Program-made: the position numbers and the translations under genes | NCBI GenBank assembly: GCA_942492225.1 | Contig: CALODS010000059.1 | Location: 1-11,211 of the forward strand | Source of the DNA: JAFGTX01 sp942492225 | GTDB lineage: Bacteria > Bacillota > Clostridia > Peptostreptococcales > Acidaminobacteraceae | Direction of reading: 5' to 3' | Length of the DNA stretch: 11,211 bases | The notes under the pieces: model-generated | What the model saw: only the letters and a program-made list of their open reading frames with translations | What the model was told of the DNA's origin: nothing | Database searches by the model: none | Shown: piece after piece, positions 1 through 6,568 of the stretch | Numbering within the stretch: the stretch's first letter is position 1 | How the letters are laid out: every line of letters starts with the position of its first letter

Positions 1-661
1 CAGCAAAATCATTATCCGGTATTGATTCTTTTACCGCTACTTGATTATTTACATCTGCACCTGCATTAATCGCATCGTCTGCTACATCACTACTGAATTC
101 AGTCGCTACCGCAGCATCGAAGGTAACCGCGACGTCATTACTTCTTTCCATCTTCGCCATTGATGTGACCACCGCACCTTCAGCTGGCGTCGAAGCAGAT
201 TCAGCAGTCATAACACCCATCTCCATTTCAGATTCATTCACACCGTATGATTCAACTGATGCTTCATACGCAAAATCATCTGTCATTTTCAACTGATTCA
301 TACTTGGTATGAGTCCAGAATTACCTACAATTAATACTGCTGCTAAAGCTACACCACCAAAGGATACAGCCATCTTTATCCTTGTATTGTTTTTTAAAGT
401 TTCTTTAATTTTTTCTAGCCAAGTCTCTTTCCTTTGTAATGATGCTTCTACTAATTTTACATGTAAGTCTTCTTCAAATCCCTCTGGAAGTTCTTTCATT
501 TGCATTCCACCTAACAACTCTTTTAATGCACTAATTTCTTCGTATGTCTCTTTACAATGGGTACAACTTTCCATATGGCTAAGTAGTTGTTCTTCTTCTC
601 TTTTATCTAATCTATGATCAACATATAAATGTATTTGATCTTCATAACGATCACAATTCAT
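1..661 (-). CDS. Anti-sigma factor with zinc-finger (zf-HC2) domain, 3' end outside window
   Basis: Likely membrane-bound anti-sigma factor that holds the ECF sigma factor encoded just upstream. The frame is open from ATG at 659-661 to the left edge (220 residues visible, no stop). Residues 1-40 carry the ZAS-type zinc motif: Cys3, His29, Cys33, Cys36 (H-x3-C-x2-C). A hydrophobic stretch at about 97-113 is a single membrane segment, followed by an acidic, Ala/Ser/Val-rich presumably extracellular part whose end is not visible. The start is set by AGGAGG at 670-675. A nearer ATG directly after it opens only a three-codon frame. The gap to the sigma gene stop is 19 bp, so the two are co-transcribed. 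In related clostridial proteins the outer part is often a DUF4349-like domain, but this cannot be confirmed here. Confidence 0.88.
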   Translation of the reverse strand, partial: MNCDRYEDQIHLYVDHRLDKREEEQLLSHMESCTHCKETYEEISALKELLGGMQMKELPEGFEEDLHVKLVEASLQRKETWLEKIKETLKNNTRIKMAVSFGGVALAAVLIVGNSGLIPSMNQLKMTDDFAYEASVESYGVNESEMEMGVMTAESASTPAEGAVVTSMAKMERSNDVAVTFDAAVATEFSSDVADDAINAGADVNNQVAVKESIPDNDFA

Positions 662-680
662 TCTTCCATCCTCCTTTCTA

Positions 681-1271
681 TCAGTATTGTTCTGAAAGAA
701 TTAAGTGTTTTTTGTCTATTAACAATTTTTTTAATTGATTTCTCCCACGACTTATTCTGGATTTTACCGTCCCTATTGGTTCTTTGATCACCTGACTGAT
801 TTCTTCATAGGACAGTCCTTGAATATCACGCAATACGACAACCATTCGATTGGCATCTGGCAAAGAACTAATTGCTTCTTGTACCAAATGACTCACTTCA
901 TTTCTTTCTACAATAATTGAAGGATTTAACTGTTCATCACCTATTTCTCTAGAGAACGTTCCATCATCTGTTTCAATTTCTTTGTCAAGGGATACCGTTG
1001 ACTCTTTTCGTTTCTTTAATTCATCTTTACAGGTATTCATAACGATTCTGTAAAGCCACGTCGAGAAACTTGAGGTCTCATTGAATTTATTAATCGATTT
1101 ATATACTTTAATCAATGCCTCTTGCGTAATATCTTTGGCATCTTCTTCATTCCCCATCATTCGATAGGCAATATTGTAAGCGTATACTTGATACTCCTTA
1201 ATTAACAATTCAAAACTTCTTATATCCCCCTCTTTTATCTTCTTGAGTAATAAAGTTTCGTTATCTGACAA
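681..1271 (-). CDS. ECF-type RNA polymerase sigma factor (RpoE/SigW-like)
   Basis: 196-residue sigma-70 family protein of normal ECF length. Region 2 spans about residues 20-90, with the region 2.2 core-binding helix DAKDITQEALIKVY (44-57) and region 2.4 FSTWLYRIVMN (69-79), which contacts the -10 element. Region 4 spans about 128-183, with the helix-turn-helix LSYEEISQVI...GTVKSRISRG (153-176) that reads the -35 element. The start is TTG at 1269-1271, preceded by AAGGAG at good spacing. The ATG at 1288-1290 and the GTG between them are out of frame. It is first in a two-gene unit with the zinc-finger anti-sigma factor. Two ECF-type promoters upstream suggest it activates its own transcription. 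The signal it responds to cannot be read from the sequence. Confidence 0.95.
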   Translation of the reverse strand: MSDNETLLLKKIKEGDIRSFELLIKEYQVYAYNIAYRMMGNEEDAKDITQEALIKVYKSINKFNETSSFSTWLYRIVMNTCKDELKKRKESTVSLDKEIETDDGTFSREIGDEQLNPSIIVERNEVSHLVQEAISSLPDANRMVVVLRDIQGLSYEEISQVIKEPIGTVKSRISRGRNQLKKLLIDKKHLILSEQY

Positions 1272-1322
1272 CTTTGTTCACTCCTTTCATAAAAAGGTGT
1301 TGGATTTTCGTCCATATATACA

Positions 1323-1350
1323 TTAGACGACAATGATTCATAAAAGTTCC
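1323..1350 (-). promoter_or_regulatory. Proximal ECF-type promoter of the sigma/anti-sigma operon
   Basis: On the minus strand GGAACT (1345-1350) is followed after 15 nt by CGTCTAA (1323-1329). This is the GGAACTT-N15-GTCTAA pattern of RpoE-type promoters. It lies about 50 bp before the sigma gene TTG start, which fits autoregulation. Confidence 0.72.
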
Positions 1351-1389
1351 GCTTTTTTTAAAAAAAATTTAAAATCATATTATATTCCT

Positions 1390-1415
1390 ATTATAACCAA
1401 TTTATACTTTGTCAA
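1390..1415 (-). promoter_or_regulatory. Possible vegetative promoter between the two ECF promoters
   Basis: Minus-strand TTGACA (1410-1415) and TATAAT (1390-1395) are both perfect hexamers, but the spacer is only 14 nt against the usual 17. It could give basal sigma-gene expression. The short spacing makes this a weak call. Confidence 0.3.
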
Positions 1416-1457
1416 AGACTTATTTATTTTATTTTTTTCTCATGAGCTTTATAAACA

Positions 1458-1487
1458 TTAGACGCATCCTCTAGCAAAAAAGTTCCC
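1458..1487 (-). promoter_or_regulatory. Distal ECF-type promoter, near-copy of the proximal one
   Basis: Minus-strand GGAACTTTT begins at 1486 and CGTCTAATGT follows, with 16 nt between GGAACT (1481-1486) and CGTCTAA (1458-1464). The -35 block GGAACTTTT and the -10 block CGTCTAATGT are identical to those of the proximal promoter about 135 bp downstream, while the spacers differ. The site lies after the terminator of the export operon, so it must serve the sigma gene. Confidence 0.68.
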
Positions 1488-1505
1488 AGTTACAAAATTC
1501 ATCTC

Positions 1506-1540
1506 AAAAAAAAGTGATCCGCGTTATGCGAATCACTTTA
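1506..1540 (-). terminator. Intrinsic terminator of the exporter/MarR operon
   Basis: Minus-strand RNA forms a 12-bp stem: AAAGUGAU, one U-G pair and CGC on the 5' side, matched on the 3' side, with a 5-nt loop at 1523-1527. A run of eight U follows. It starts 12 bp after the marR stop. Confidence 0.88.
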
Positions 1541-1551
1541 CTATTTATTAT

Positions 1552-2046
1552 TTATGCATCAAATTCGTCAATAATTCCAAATTGAATTTTACGCAATAAT
1601 ATATTTAGTGTTTCTTTCTCTTCTTCTGTCAAACAAGCCACAAGTCGTTCACTAAACTCTTTATGTGACGCTTTTGCTTCATCAAATACACAACGTCCCT
1701 TTTGAGTTAAATGTGCTTTGGTAGAACGTTTATCATCGCAATTACCTTTTTTTTCAACATAGCCATCACGTTCCATTCGGTCAATTAACGTTGTTATATT
1801 TGCACGGCTTACTAGCATCATCCGACCAATCTCAATTAATGGTATTCCATTTTCTTCTTTACTTAATAATAAGATAACAAAAAATTTTGGTTCTGATAAA
1901 TCATATTTGTTATATAAGCGTTTATAAACAAGACGCATAATTTCGACTGTTCTAGATAAATTAATAATTGTTTTGCCTGACGAAAATTCTATAAAACTGT
2001 ATGCATCTATATAAGCTGATAAATCACTTATTTTACTGTTTTTCAT
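1552..2046 (-). CDS. MarR-family transcriptional regulator
   Basis: 164-residue winged-helix regulator of normal MarR length. The DNA-binding part is at about residues 52-118: recognition helix around MMLVSRANITTLIDRMERDG (76-95), and the wing with the family signature DDKRSTKAHLTQKG (104-117). The N- and C-terminal helices form the dimer interface. It is the last gene of the exporter operon. The 5-bp gap after the permease stop places its GGAGG site inside the permease codons, implying translational coupling. The arrangement suggests autorepression of the whole operon, relieved by a compound the pump exports; the ligand is not predictable. The operator is not identified with certainty (see the inverted repeat at 5304-5344). 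Confidence 0.92.
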   Translation of the reverse strand: MKNSKISDLSAYIDAYSFIEFSSGKTIINLSRTVEIMRLVYKRLYNKYDLSEPKFFVILLLSKEENGIPLIEIGRMMLVSRANITTLIDRMERDGYVEKKGNCDDKRSTKAHLTQKGRCVFDEAKASHKEFSERLVACLTEEEKETLNILLRKIQFGIIDEFDA

Positions 2047-2051
2047 AGTTT

Positions 2052-3146
2052 TTATGCCTCCAGTAATTTTTTAGACATTTTCACACCAATCACTAGCCAA
2101 ACAACACCAAAGATCAGTAATCCCACAAGGGTATTTGTAAATCCTGTCGGAAAAACGCCTTTGATAACGTAATCCCTTAAAGGTGATAACAAATAAATCA
2201 GTGGCCATACCATCTTAGAAAATAACGTTACACTTACTGGCATTTTAAAAACTGGCCAAATATAGCCCGCTAGCATAAAAGTTGGCAATGACATCATCAT
2301 ACAAAATTGTGTTGCCTTTAATCGATCTCTTGTCACCGCACCAATTGTAAGAGCCGTTCCTGTTAGACAGCATAAATAAATTAGGACAAGGCCTGTTGCG
2401 ACCACCAAATTACCCCTTACTAATATATGCAATACATTTTTCATGGTAAATAAACAAATAAAATACGATAACGTTGCTACACCAATATGAATAAACGCTT
2501 TTTCTTTTATATTTTTTCCATCTTGTATATAGTTTACAACAAATATAGAAAGAAATAACTGCTGAACAAGAACCAATATCATTCCTGGAAGCATATATGT
2601 TTTATAAGTTAACTTTTCATCCCAAAGGATTCTTGTATTTATCTTAAAAAACTGTGCATAGTTTGACGCAAGACGTGGTGGTACACTTTTACCTTCTAAA
2701 GTCTTAATCGTAATACCTGCGTTGATTGTATTTAAAATTTCTGATCCACCTGCAATCGCATTGTTTCCAATAGCAATATTTGTACCATCAACAACGAGCG
2801 CTGCTGTTGCTCCTTTTTTACTTTTTATGTCCCGTTCAAATTTAGGTGGAATAAATAATCCGATTTTTACTTTTTTATCTTTTATCAATTGTTCCAGTGA
2901 TTCGCTATCTTCAACATAATAAAGCAAGTCATATTTTGCGTGGTCATCAAACTCTTTAACAATTGTTCTGGAAAGTGGACTTTGGTCCAAATCCAGTACT
3001 GCGAGAGGCACATGATCTAAATAGTCATTGCTATAAACGTAACCAAACAACAATGTAAAAAATAAAGGTCCAGCAATCAAAAACACTAAATTTTTAGGGA
3101 CTGAAAAAAACTTTTTGAGCTCTTCTAGAAAATTAGTTAACTTCAT
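2052..3146 (-). CDS. ABC-2 type transporter permease (YhhJ/YbhR-like), second subunit
   Basis: 364-residue integral membrane protein of the ABC-2_membrane_3 type. One membrane segment (about 20-38) is followed by a large extracytoplasmic domain (about 40-183) that opens with the family-typical VPLAVLDLDQSPLSR stretch. Then come about five membrane segments (roughly 185-206, 218-236, 246-268, 280-300, 338-355), with the LAGYIWP motif at 292-298. The start ATG (3144-3146) has AAGGAGG at 3157-3163. An ATG in between is out of frame and stops after three codons. The gene overlaps the preceding permease by 14 bp. It probably forms a heterodimeric export channel with that permease and works with the HlyD-like adaptor. 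No ATP-binding domain is fused to it or encoded nearby. Confidence 0.9.
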   Translation of the reverse strand: MKLTNFLEELKKFFSVPKNLVFLIAGPLFFTLLFGYVYSNDYLDHVPLAVLDLDQSPLSRTIVKEFDDHAKYDLLYYVEDSESLEQLIKDKKVKIGLFIPPKFERDIKSKKGATAALVVDGTNIAIGNNAIAGGSEILNTINAGITIKTLEGKSVPPRLASNYAQFFKINTRILWDEKLTYKTYMLPGMILVLVQQLFLSIFVVNYIQDGKNIKEKAFIHIGVATLSYFICLFTMKNVLHILVRGNLVVATGLVLIYLCCLTGTALTIGAVTRDRLKATQFCMMMSLPTFMLAGYIWPVFKMPVSVTLFSKMVWPLIYLLSPLRDYVIKGVFPTGFTNTLVGLLIFGVVWLVIGVKMSKKLLEA

Positions 3147-4257
3147 GAATGCATGCCTCCTTTTGTTCTAAGTGTTTAGCAGTTCCGTTAATTAAGATAC
3201 TTACAACAAATCCAACGGCAATCATTATTACTAATTTCACACAATTTGTGTAAACACCATAAACTTCTCCACTTTGCATCAATGTTCTCATTGACTCACC
3301 ATAATAAGTGAATGGCATAAGCACAGCAATTTTTTGAATCACAACTGGCATTGCAACAAGTGGCCACGTATATCCAGAAAGAATAGAACTTGGAATAAAA
3401 AATACCGCTGCCATTTGAGAAGTAAATACTTTATTACTTGATAACATGGAGAACAAGAAACTCATACTTACAACTGCCCCAGTGAAAAGAACGGTCATCA
3501 ATAATAAAACTGGTAGATTACCCTTCATAGGTACCTTAAAGAAACTTACTTGTACACTTAATATAATCAATATAGACAATGTCCCTGCAAGAGTGTATGC
3601 CAATAGTTTTTTTAAGAAAACCTTCCTAAAAGAACTGCCACTATAATCATTTTTATCCATTAATGACGCTGTTGTCATAACTAATCCTACTTGTACAAGG
3701 GCAGCCATTAATCCTGGCATTAAGAAATTTATATAGTTCCGTGTTGGATTTCCTAGTAACCTTGTTGTTATTTTGATCGGATTGGCTGTATTATATGCTT
3801 CAATACTCGACATATTGAATTTACCCTTAAAGGCACTTATCATTGCGCCAACCTTTGTTGTAAGAAGTATTTCCGTCGATTGTATTTTGGTAAACGCCGC
3901 TGATGATAATTGTGTACCATCAATTACGGTTACAAGGGTTGGTGATTTTAACTTTTTTAAATCTTTTGTAAAGTCTTTTGGAATCACAAGTCCAAATACA
4001 ACTTCTCCTCTTTCCATTGATTTTTCAACATCACTGGCTGAATCCGCATATACTTTTATATCAAATGTTTCTGTATCATCAAAGCTCTTAACAATTTGAC
4101 GCGTAAGCGCTGTCTGATCACCCATATAAACAGCCATTGGAAGCTCTTCCAACTGTTTTTCTGACATCATAATACAAGAAATAACATTGATCAATTGCGG
4201 TATAATAAAAATCAAGATTAGAGGCATTGCCCATCTCTTTAAAATATTTTTCATCAT
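3133..4257 (-). CDS. ABC-2 type transporter permease (YhhJ/YbhS-like), first subunit
   Basis: 374-residue homologue of the next gene, with the same layout: a membrane segment at about 11-31, an ectodomain at about 35-175 beginning LPMAVYMGDQTALTR, then about five membrane segments (roughly 178-199, 217-239, 248-270, 281-302, 342-358) and the motif LSGYTWP at 293-299. The two permeases look like diverged tandem duplicates. The gap to the adaptor stop is 7 bp. The ribosome site is weak (AGGCGG) and is better spaced for the second of two adjacent ATG codons (4252-4254), so the protein may be one residue shorter. The substrate is unknown; relatives are linked to drug, dye or bile-compound export. 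Confidence 0.9.
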   Translation of the reverse strand: MMKNILKRWAMPLILIFIIPQLINVISCIMMSEKQLEELPMAVYMGDQTALTRQIVKSFDDTETFDIKVYADSASDVEKSMERGEVVFGLVIPKDFTKDLKKLKSPTLVTVIDGTQLSSAAFTKIQSTEILLTTKVGAMISAFKGKFNMSSIEAYNTANPIKITTRLLGNPTRNYINFLMPGLMAALVQVGLVMTTASLMDKNDYSGSSFRKVFLKKLLAYTLAGTLSILIILSVQVSFFKVPMKGNLPVLLLMTVLFTGAVVSMSFLFSMLSSNKVFTSQMAAVFFIPSSILSGYTWPLVAMPVVIQKIAVLMPFTYYGESMRTLMQSGEVYGVYTNCVKLVIMIAVGFVVSILINGTAKHLEQKEACIHEVN

Positions 4258-4264
4258 AAACCGC

Positions 4265-5278
4265 CTAATTTAATAATGTTACAAACGCTGTCATCCCTGG
4301 TCTAAATTTATGATCTGGGTTTTCTAATTTAATTTTCACACCATAAGTAACTAAATCAAACTCGCCATTTTCATTACTTGCTTTTTTAACAGCAAAATCT
4401 GCATTTTTATTGATTCTGCTAACAGTACCTGTAAACGCTTCATCCCCATAAGCAAGTGTTGTTATTTTAACTTCTTGACCCTCAGTAAAAGATGCAATTC
4501 TTTTTTCATCTACATTAATATTTACCCATGTATCATCAAGATTTGTAATAGTAGAAATATTCATCCCTGTTGAAACCATCTCTCCTGCACTTGTATTTAC
4601 AAGCGTTACTATACCAGTAAGTGGTGATCTTATTGTCGTATCAGATAAAAATGTATCAATTTCTTTGATTCCTGAAAGTGCTTGTGCATACTTCTCTTCA
4701 GCAGCTACTACTGCACTTGTTGCTGCAGCAACTTGTGCTGTTGCAGCTTGAATGTCTTCAGTTCTTGCACCTTCTTTGGCCATATTTAATGTTTCTTTTG
4801 CAACGATTAGTTTTGTTTCTACTTCTTCAACCTGTGCAAGGGAAACCGCACCCGTTTCATAAAGTTCTTTTAATCGATTATAATTTTTTTCGTAAATGTC
4901 ATAACCGGCCTGAGCTTTCGCAATATCTTGACTTCGCGCGCCTGCATTAGCTTTAGCTTGAAGCGCTTTAGCAGCGTCTAATTGTGCTTTTGAAGCTTCG
5001 ACACCTGCTGCTGCAGCATTTGATAGTGCAACAATACCTTCGCGTTTTGCTACTAAATCTTTAGCGTCCACAACTGCAATTACTTGATTTTCTTCTATAA
5101 CATCGCCTTCTTCAACGACAACTTCCAAAATACGTCCAGGAATTTTTGCATTGATGTCAACATCTTCTGATTCAATGACACCTTGAAAATATGTTTTTTC
5201 TGCTGCACTTGTTGTGCATCCAGATAACACCATTGCTGCTGCTACTATTACTGCCATTAAATTTACAAACTTTTTCAT
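4265..5278 (-). CDS. HlyD/YbhG-like membrane-fusion (adaptor) lipoprotein
   Basis: 337-residue adaptor of an export system. The N-terminal signal ends in the lipobox LSGC with Cys21, so it is probably lipid-anchored outside the membrane, as expected in a Gram-positive cell. The biotinyl-lipoyl-like half domains are at about 40-75 (IPGRILEVVVEEGDVIEENQ) and 215-245. Between them lies an Ala-rich coiled-coil hairpin (about 80-205) carrying the paired GAR-S/T motifs (113-116 and 170-173) typical of YbhG/YhiI-type proteins. A beta-barrel domain follows to FRPGMTAFVTLL at the C-terminus. First gene of the operon, so stoichiometry with the two permeases is set from here. The start is supported by GAGGAG about 10 nt upstream. 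Confidence 0.93.
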   Translation of the reverse strand: MKKFVNLMAVIVAAAMVLSGCTTSAAEKTYFQGVIESEDVDINAKIPGRILEVVVEEGDVIEENQVIAVVDAKDLVAKREGIVALSNAAAAGVEASKAQLDAAKALQAKANAGARSQDIAKAQAGYDIYEKNYNRLKELYETGAVSLAQVEEVETKLIVAKETLNMAKEGARTEDIQAATAQVAAATSAVVAAEEKYAQALSGIKEIDTFLSDTTIRSPLTGIVTLVNTSAGEMVSTGMNISTITNLDDTWVNINVDEKRIASFTEGQEVKITTLAYGDEAFTGTVSRINKNADFAVKKASNENGEFDLVTYGVKIKLENPDHKFRPGMTAFVTLLN

Positions 5279-5303
5279 TTATAGGTCACTCCTCTTTTTT
5301 AAA

Positions 5304-5344
5304 TTAACGCTCGTTTACTTTTATAAAATAAAAAAAAGCGTTAA
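5304..5344 (-). repeat. Inverted repeat in the 5' leader of the exporter operon
   Basis: Perfect 8-bp arms TTAACGCT (5304-5311) and AGCGTTAA (5337-5344) are separated by 25 bp. They lie downstream of the predicted start point (near 5355) and before the adaptor gene. It could be a pair of MarR half-sites or an RNA hairpin in the leader. The spacing is long for a single MarR operator. Confidence 0.35.
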
Positions 5345-5361
5345 ATCACTATACCTTCATC

Positions 5362-5390
5362 ATTATAAGGTTTATTTGTTTTTTTGTAAA
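5362..5390 (-). promoter_or_regulatory. Vegetative promoter of the exporter/MarR operon
   Basis: Minus-strand TTTACA (5385-5390), a 17-nt spacer, then TATAAT (5362-5367). This is a near-consensus sigma-A promoter, and the start point would be about 75 bp before the adaptor ATG. A small palindrome, GTAAA-N4-TTTAC (5386-5399), overlaps the -35 box and is another possible repressor site. Confidence 0.75.
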
Positions 5391-5445
5391 CATATTTACT
5401 AAAAAAATATTTATTTTTTTTCTAAACGATCTTCTGCTCGTAAAT

Positions 5446-5477
5446 AGAAAGAGACGTTGCAAAATTTGCAAGTCTCT
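5446..5477 (-). terminator. Terminator after the YdjM/YfhP-type hydrolase gene
   Basis: AGAGAC-TTGCAA arms pair across 5450-5477 with one bulged base, giving a stem of about 12 bp with a tight loop. On the minus strand it is followed by a T-rich tail (TTTCTATTT). It lies about 20 bp beyond the stop at 5497. The tail is imperfect. Confidence 0.6.
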
Positions 5478-5496
5478 AATTAATGACTCTATTATG

Positions 5497-5685
5497 CTAA
5501 ACACTTATACTTACTAAAAAAGGTTCTTCAATAGGAATTCGTGTTTCTAATTTATAAGGATGAAAAAATGATTCTATCATATTTGTTGTTTTATCAATTT
5601 CCAAAGATGCTTTATGCATAAAGTCATTGTTGAAATAAAATCGTAAATCCACAGCTCTTAAAATCATCTTTTTATCATCTTCTAC
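5497..5685 (-). pseudogene. C-terminal part of the YdjM/YfhP-type hydrolase, in the -1 frame
   Basis: About 62 codons continue the hydrolase in the -1 frame, starting with VEDDKKMILRAVDLRFYF and ending at TAG 5497-5499. The segment resembles the C-terminal beta-rich tail of YfhP-type proteins, where a polar stretch precedes an '-DLRY/F-' motif. It has no ribosome-binding site and no ATG at its head, so it is unlikely to be an independent gene. Joined to the main frame it gives a protein of about 319 residues, close to the family length as I remember it (about 320-330). It is therefore either a remnant beyond a frameshift mutation or the product of -1 frameshifting. Confidence 0.6.
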
Positions 5686-6455
5686 TTTAAAAGATGATAA
5701 TTTGATGACCAATCTAAGAAGTGCTTTCCAATATTTGACTGATGAAACAATTCTTCTAATACTGCATCTAGTTTTTTAAAGCGTTGAGTTTCTTTAAAAT
5801 GTTGTGTTAAATTATTATAATCGCCAACAATACTATACTCATCCGTTCTAACAATATAATCCCATTTATAAAAATGTTTTAATCCTGGAAGAACAGTCAC
5901 TTCTTCTAAGCCATCAAGGTGATAACGTTCAATTATTTGCTTACGCGCCCGTTCTCTGAGTAAATAACGACCACTTATATAAGCAATAAAAATAGCACCA
6001 ACGATAAAGTTACTTACAATATTATTAACTCTATTAAATATCAAAAATAAGGTTATGGACCAAATAATCGGATCATAGAGGGTTAATAAGCTCACCTTTT
6101 TCTTCTTACGTAAGAGTCGCGCACCATAGGAGTTCATCATATCGAACACTGTGTGGGATACCCCACCTAGAAAGCTCCAAAAAAGTACTTCTAAAAAATT
6201 CATTTCTGCAAAGAAAAAACTTAATCCAAGAGTAATAACAACTGCAAATCCCAATAATGCAGGAATACTATGAGATATACCTCTATGTTTTCTTATATAT
6301 TCATAATCATTTTTTACAAATTTCACAACGATATCTAAATCAGGTGACATAGCACCTATTGCGCACCCTATTGATACAGGACTTGAAAATGCAACCGGAT
6401 TGCCTGAAAAGGCTGATAAACCAAGTCCAATTAAACCATGCGTTACTGGATCCAT
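5682..6455 (-). CDS. Membrane-bound metal-dependent hydrolase, YdjM/YfhP type (PF04307), ends early at a frameshift
   Basis: 257-residue membrane protein with the family's metal-binding signatures: His6 in THG, PDLD at 38-41, HRGISHS at 57-63 and HTVFD at 101-105. Membrane segments lie at about 20-36, 64-83, 88-104, 130-141 and 148-163. A cytoplasmic C-terminal part (about 165-257) begins with a basic RERARKQ stretch. The exact reaction of the family is not established; it is annotated as a LexA-regulated or inner-membrane hydrolase. The start ATG is preceded by GAGGGGG. It has its own promoter and terminator, so it is a single-gene unit after tyrA. The frame stops at TAG 5682-5684, but homologous sequence continues in the -1 frame, so the C-terminal domain is cut off in this reading. 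Confidence 0.82.
   Translation of the reverse strand: MDPVTHGLIGLGLSAFSGNPVAFSSPVSIGCAIGAMSPDLDIVVKFVKNDYEYIRKHRGISHSIPALLGFAVVITLGLSFFFAEMNFLEVLFWSFLGGVSHTVFDMMNSYGARLLRKKKKVSLLTLYDPIIWSITLFLIFNRVNNIVSNFIVGAIFIAYISGRYLLRERARKQIIERYHLDGLEEVTVLPGLKHFYKWDYIVRTDEYSIVGDYNNLTQHFKETQRFKKLDAVLEELFHQSNIGKHFLDWSSNYHLLK
5685..5691 (-). other. Possible -1 frameshift (slippery) site T TTA AAG
   Basis: In the reading frame of the hydrolase the last sense codons are CTT TTA AAG followed by TAG. The heptamer T TTA AAG fits X XXY YYZ exactly, and slipping back one base leads into the frame holding the missing C-terminal region. Ten-base arms (5672-5681 and 5691-5700) flank the site and could form a hairpin around it, not downstream of it as is usual for stimulators. 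A simple 1-bp indel in the T4/A3 run explains the data equally well. Confidence 0.4.
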
Positions 6456-6500
6456 AAATCCCCCTCTTATTAATTGTTATGTAAACCAAACGTTCTTTTT

Positions 6501-6530
6501 ATTATATCAGAAAATTCAAGTATTTGTAGA
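6501..6530 (-). promoter_or_regulatory. Extended -10 promoter of the YdjM/YfhP-type gene
   Basis: Minus-strand TGATATAAT (6501-6509) is an extended -10 element. A poor -35 (TCTACA, 6525-6530) sits 18 nt upstream. It is about 45 bp before the hydrolase start and after the tyrA stop, where no clear terminator is visible, so read-through from aroF-tyrA is also possible. Confidence 0.55.
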
Positions 6531-6568
6531 TATTTTTCTTTTTTTTAATGATATAAGTGTCATGCGTT

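Noticed and set aside
309..617. Plus-strand open frame of 102 codons
   Set aside because: It lies antisense to the anti-sigma gene, has no ribosome site and no recognisable domain. The same applies to the other plus-strand frames inside minus-strand genes.
659..669. Tiny ATG GAA GAA TGA frame at the anti-sigma start
   Set aside because: It begins directly after the Shine-Dalgarno with no spacing and has only three codons; the anti-sigma ATG overlapping its stop is better placed.
5497..5712. Independent 71-codon gene after the hydrolase
   Set aside because: It would start at TTG with no ribosome site, and its sequence continues the hydrolase in the -1 frame.
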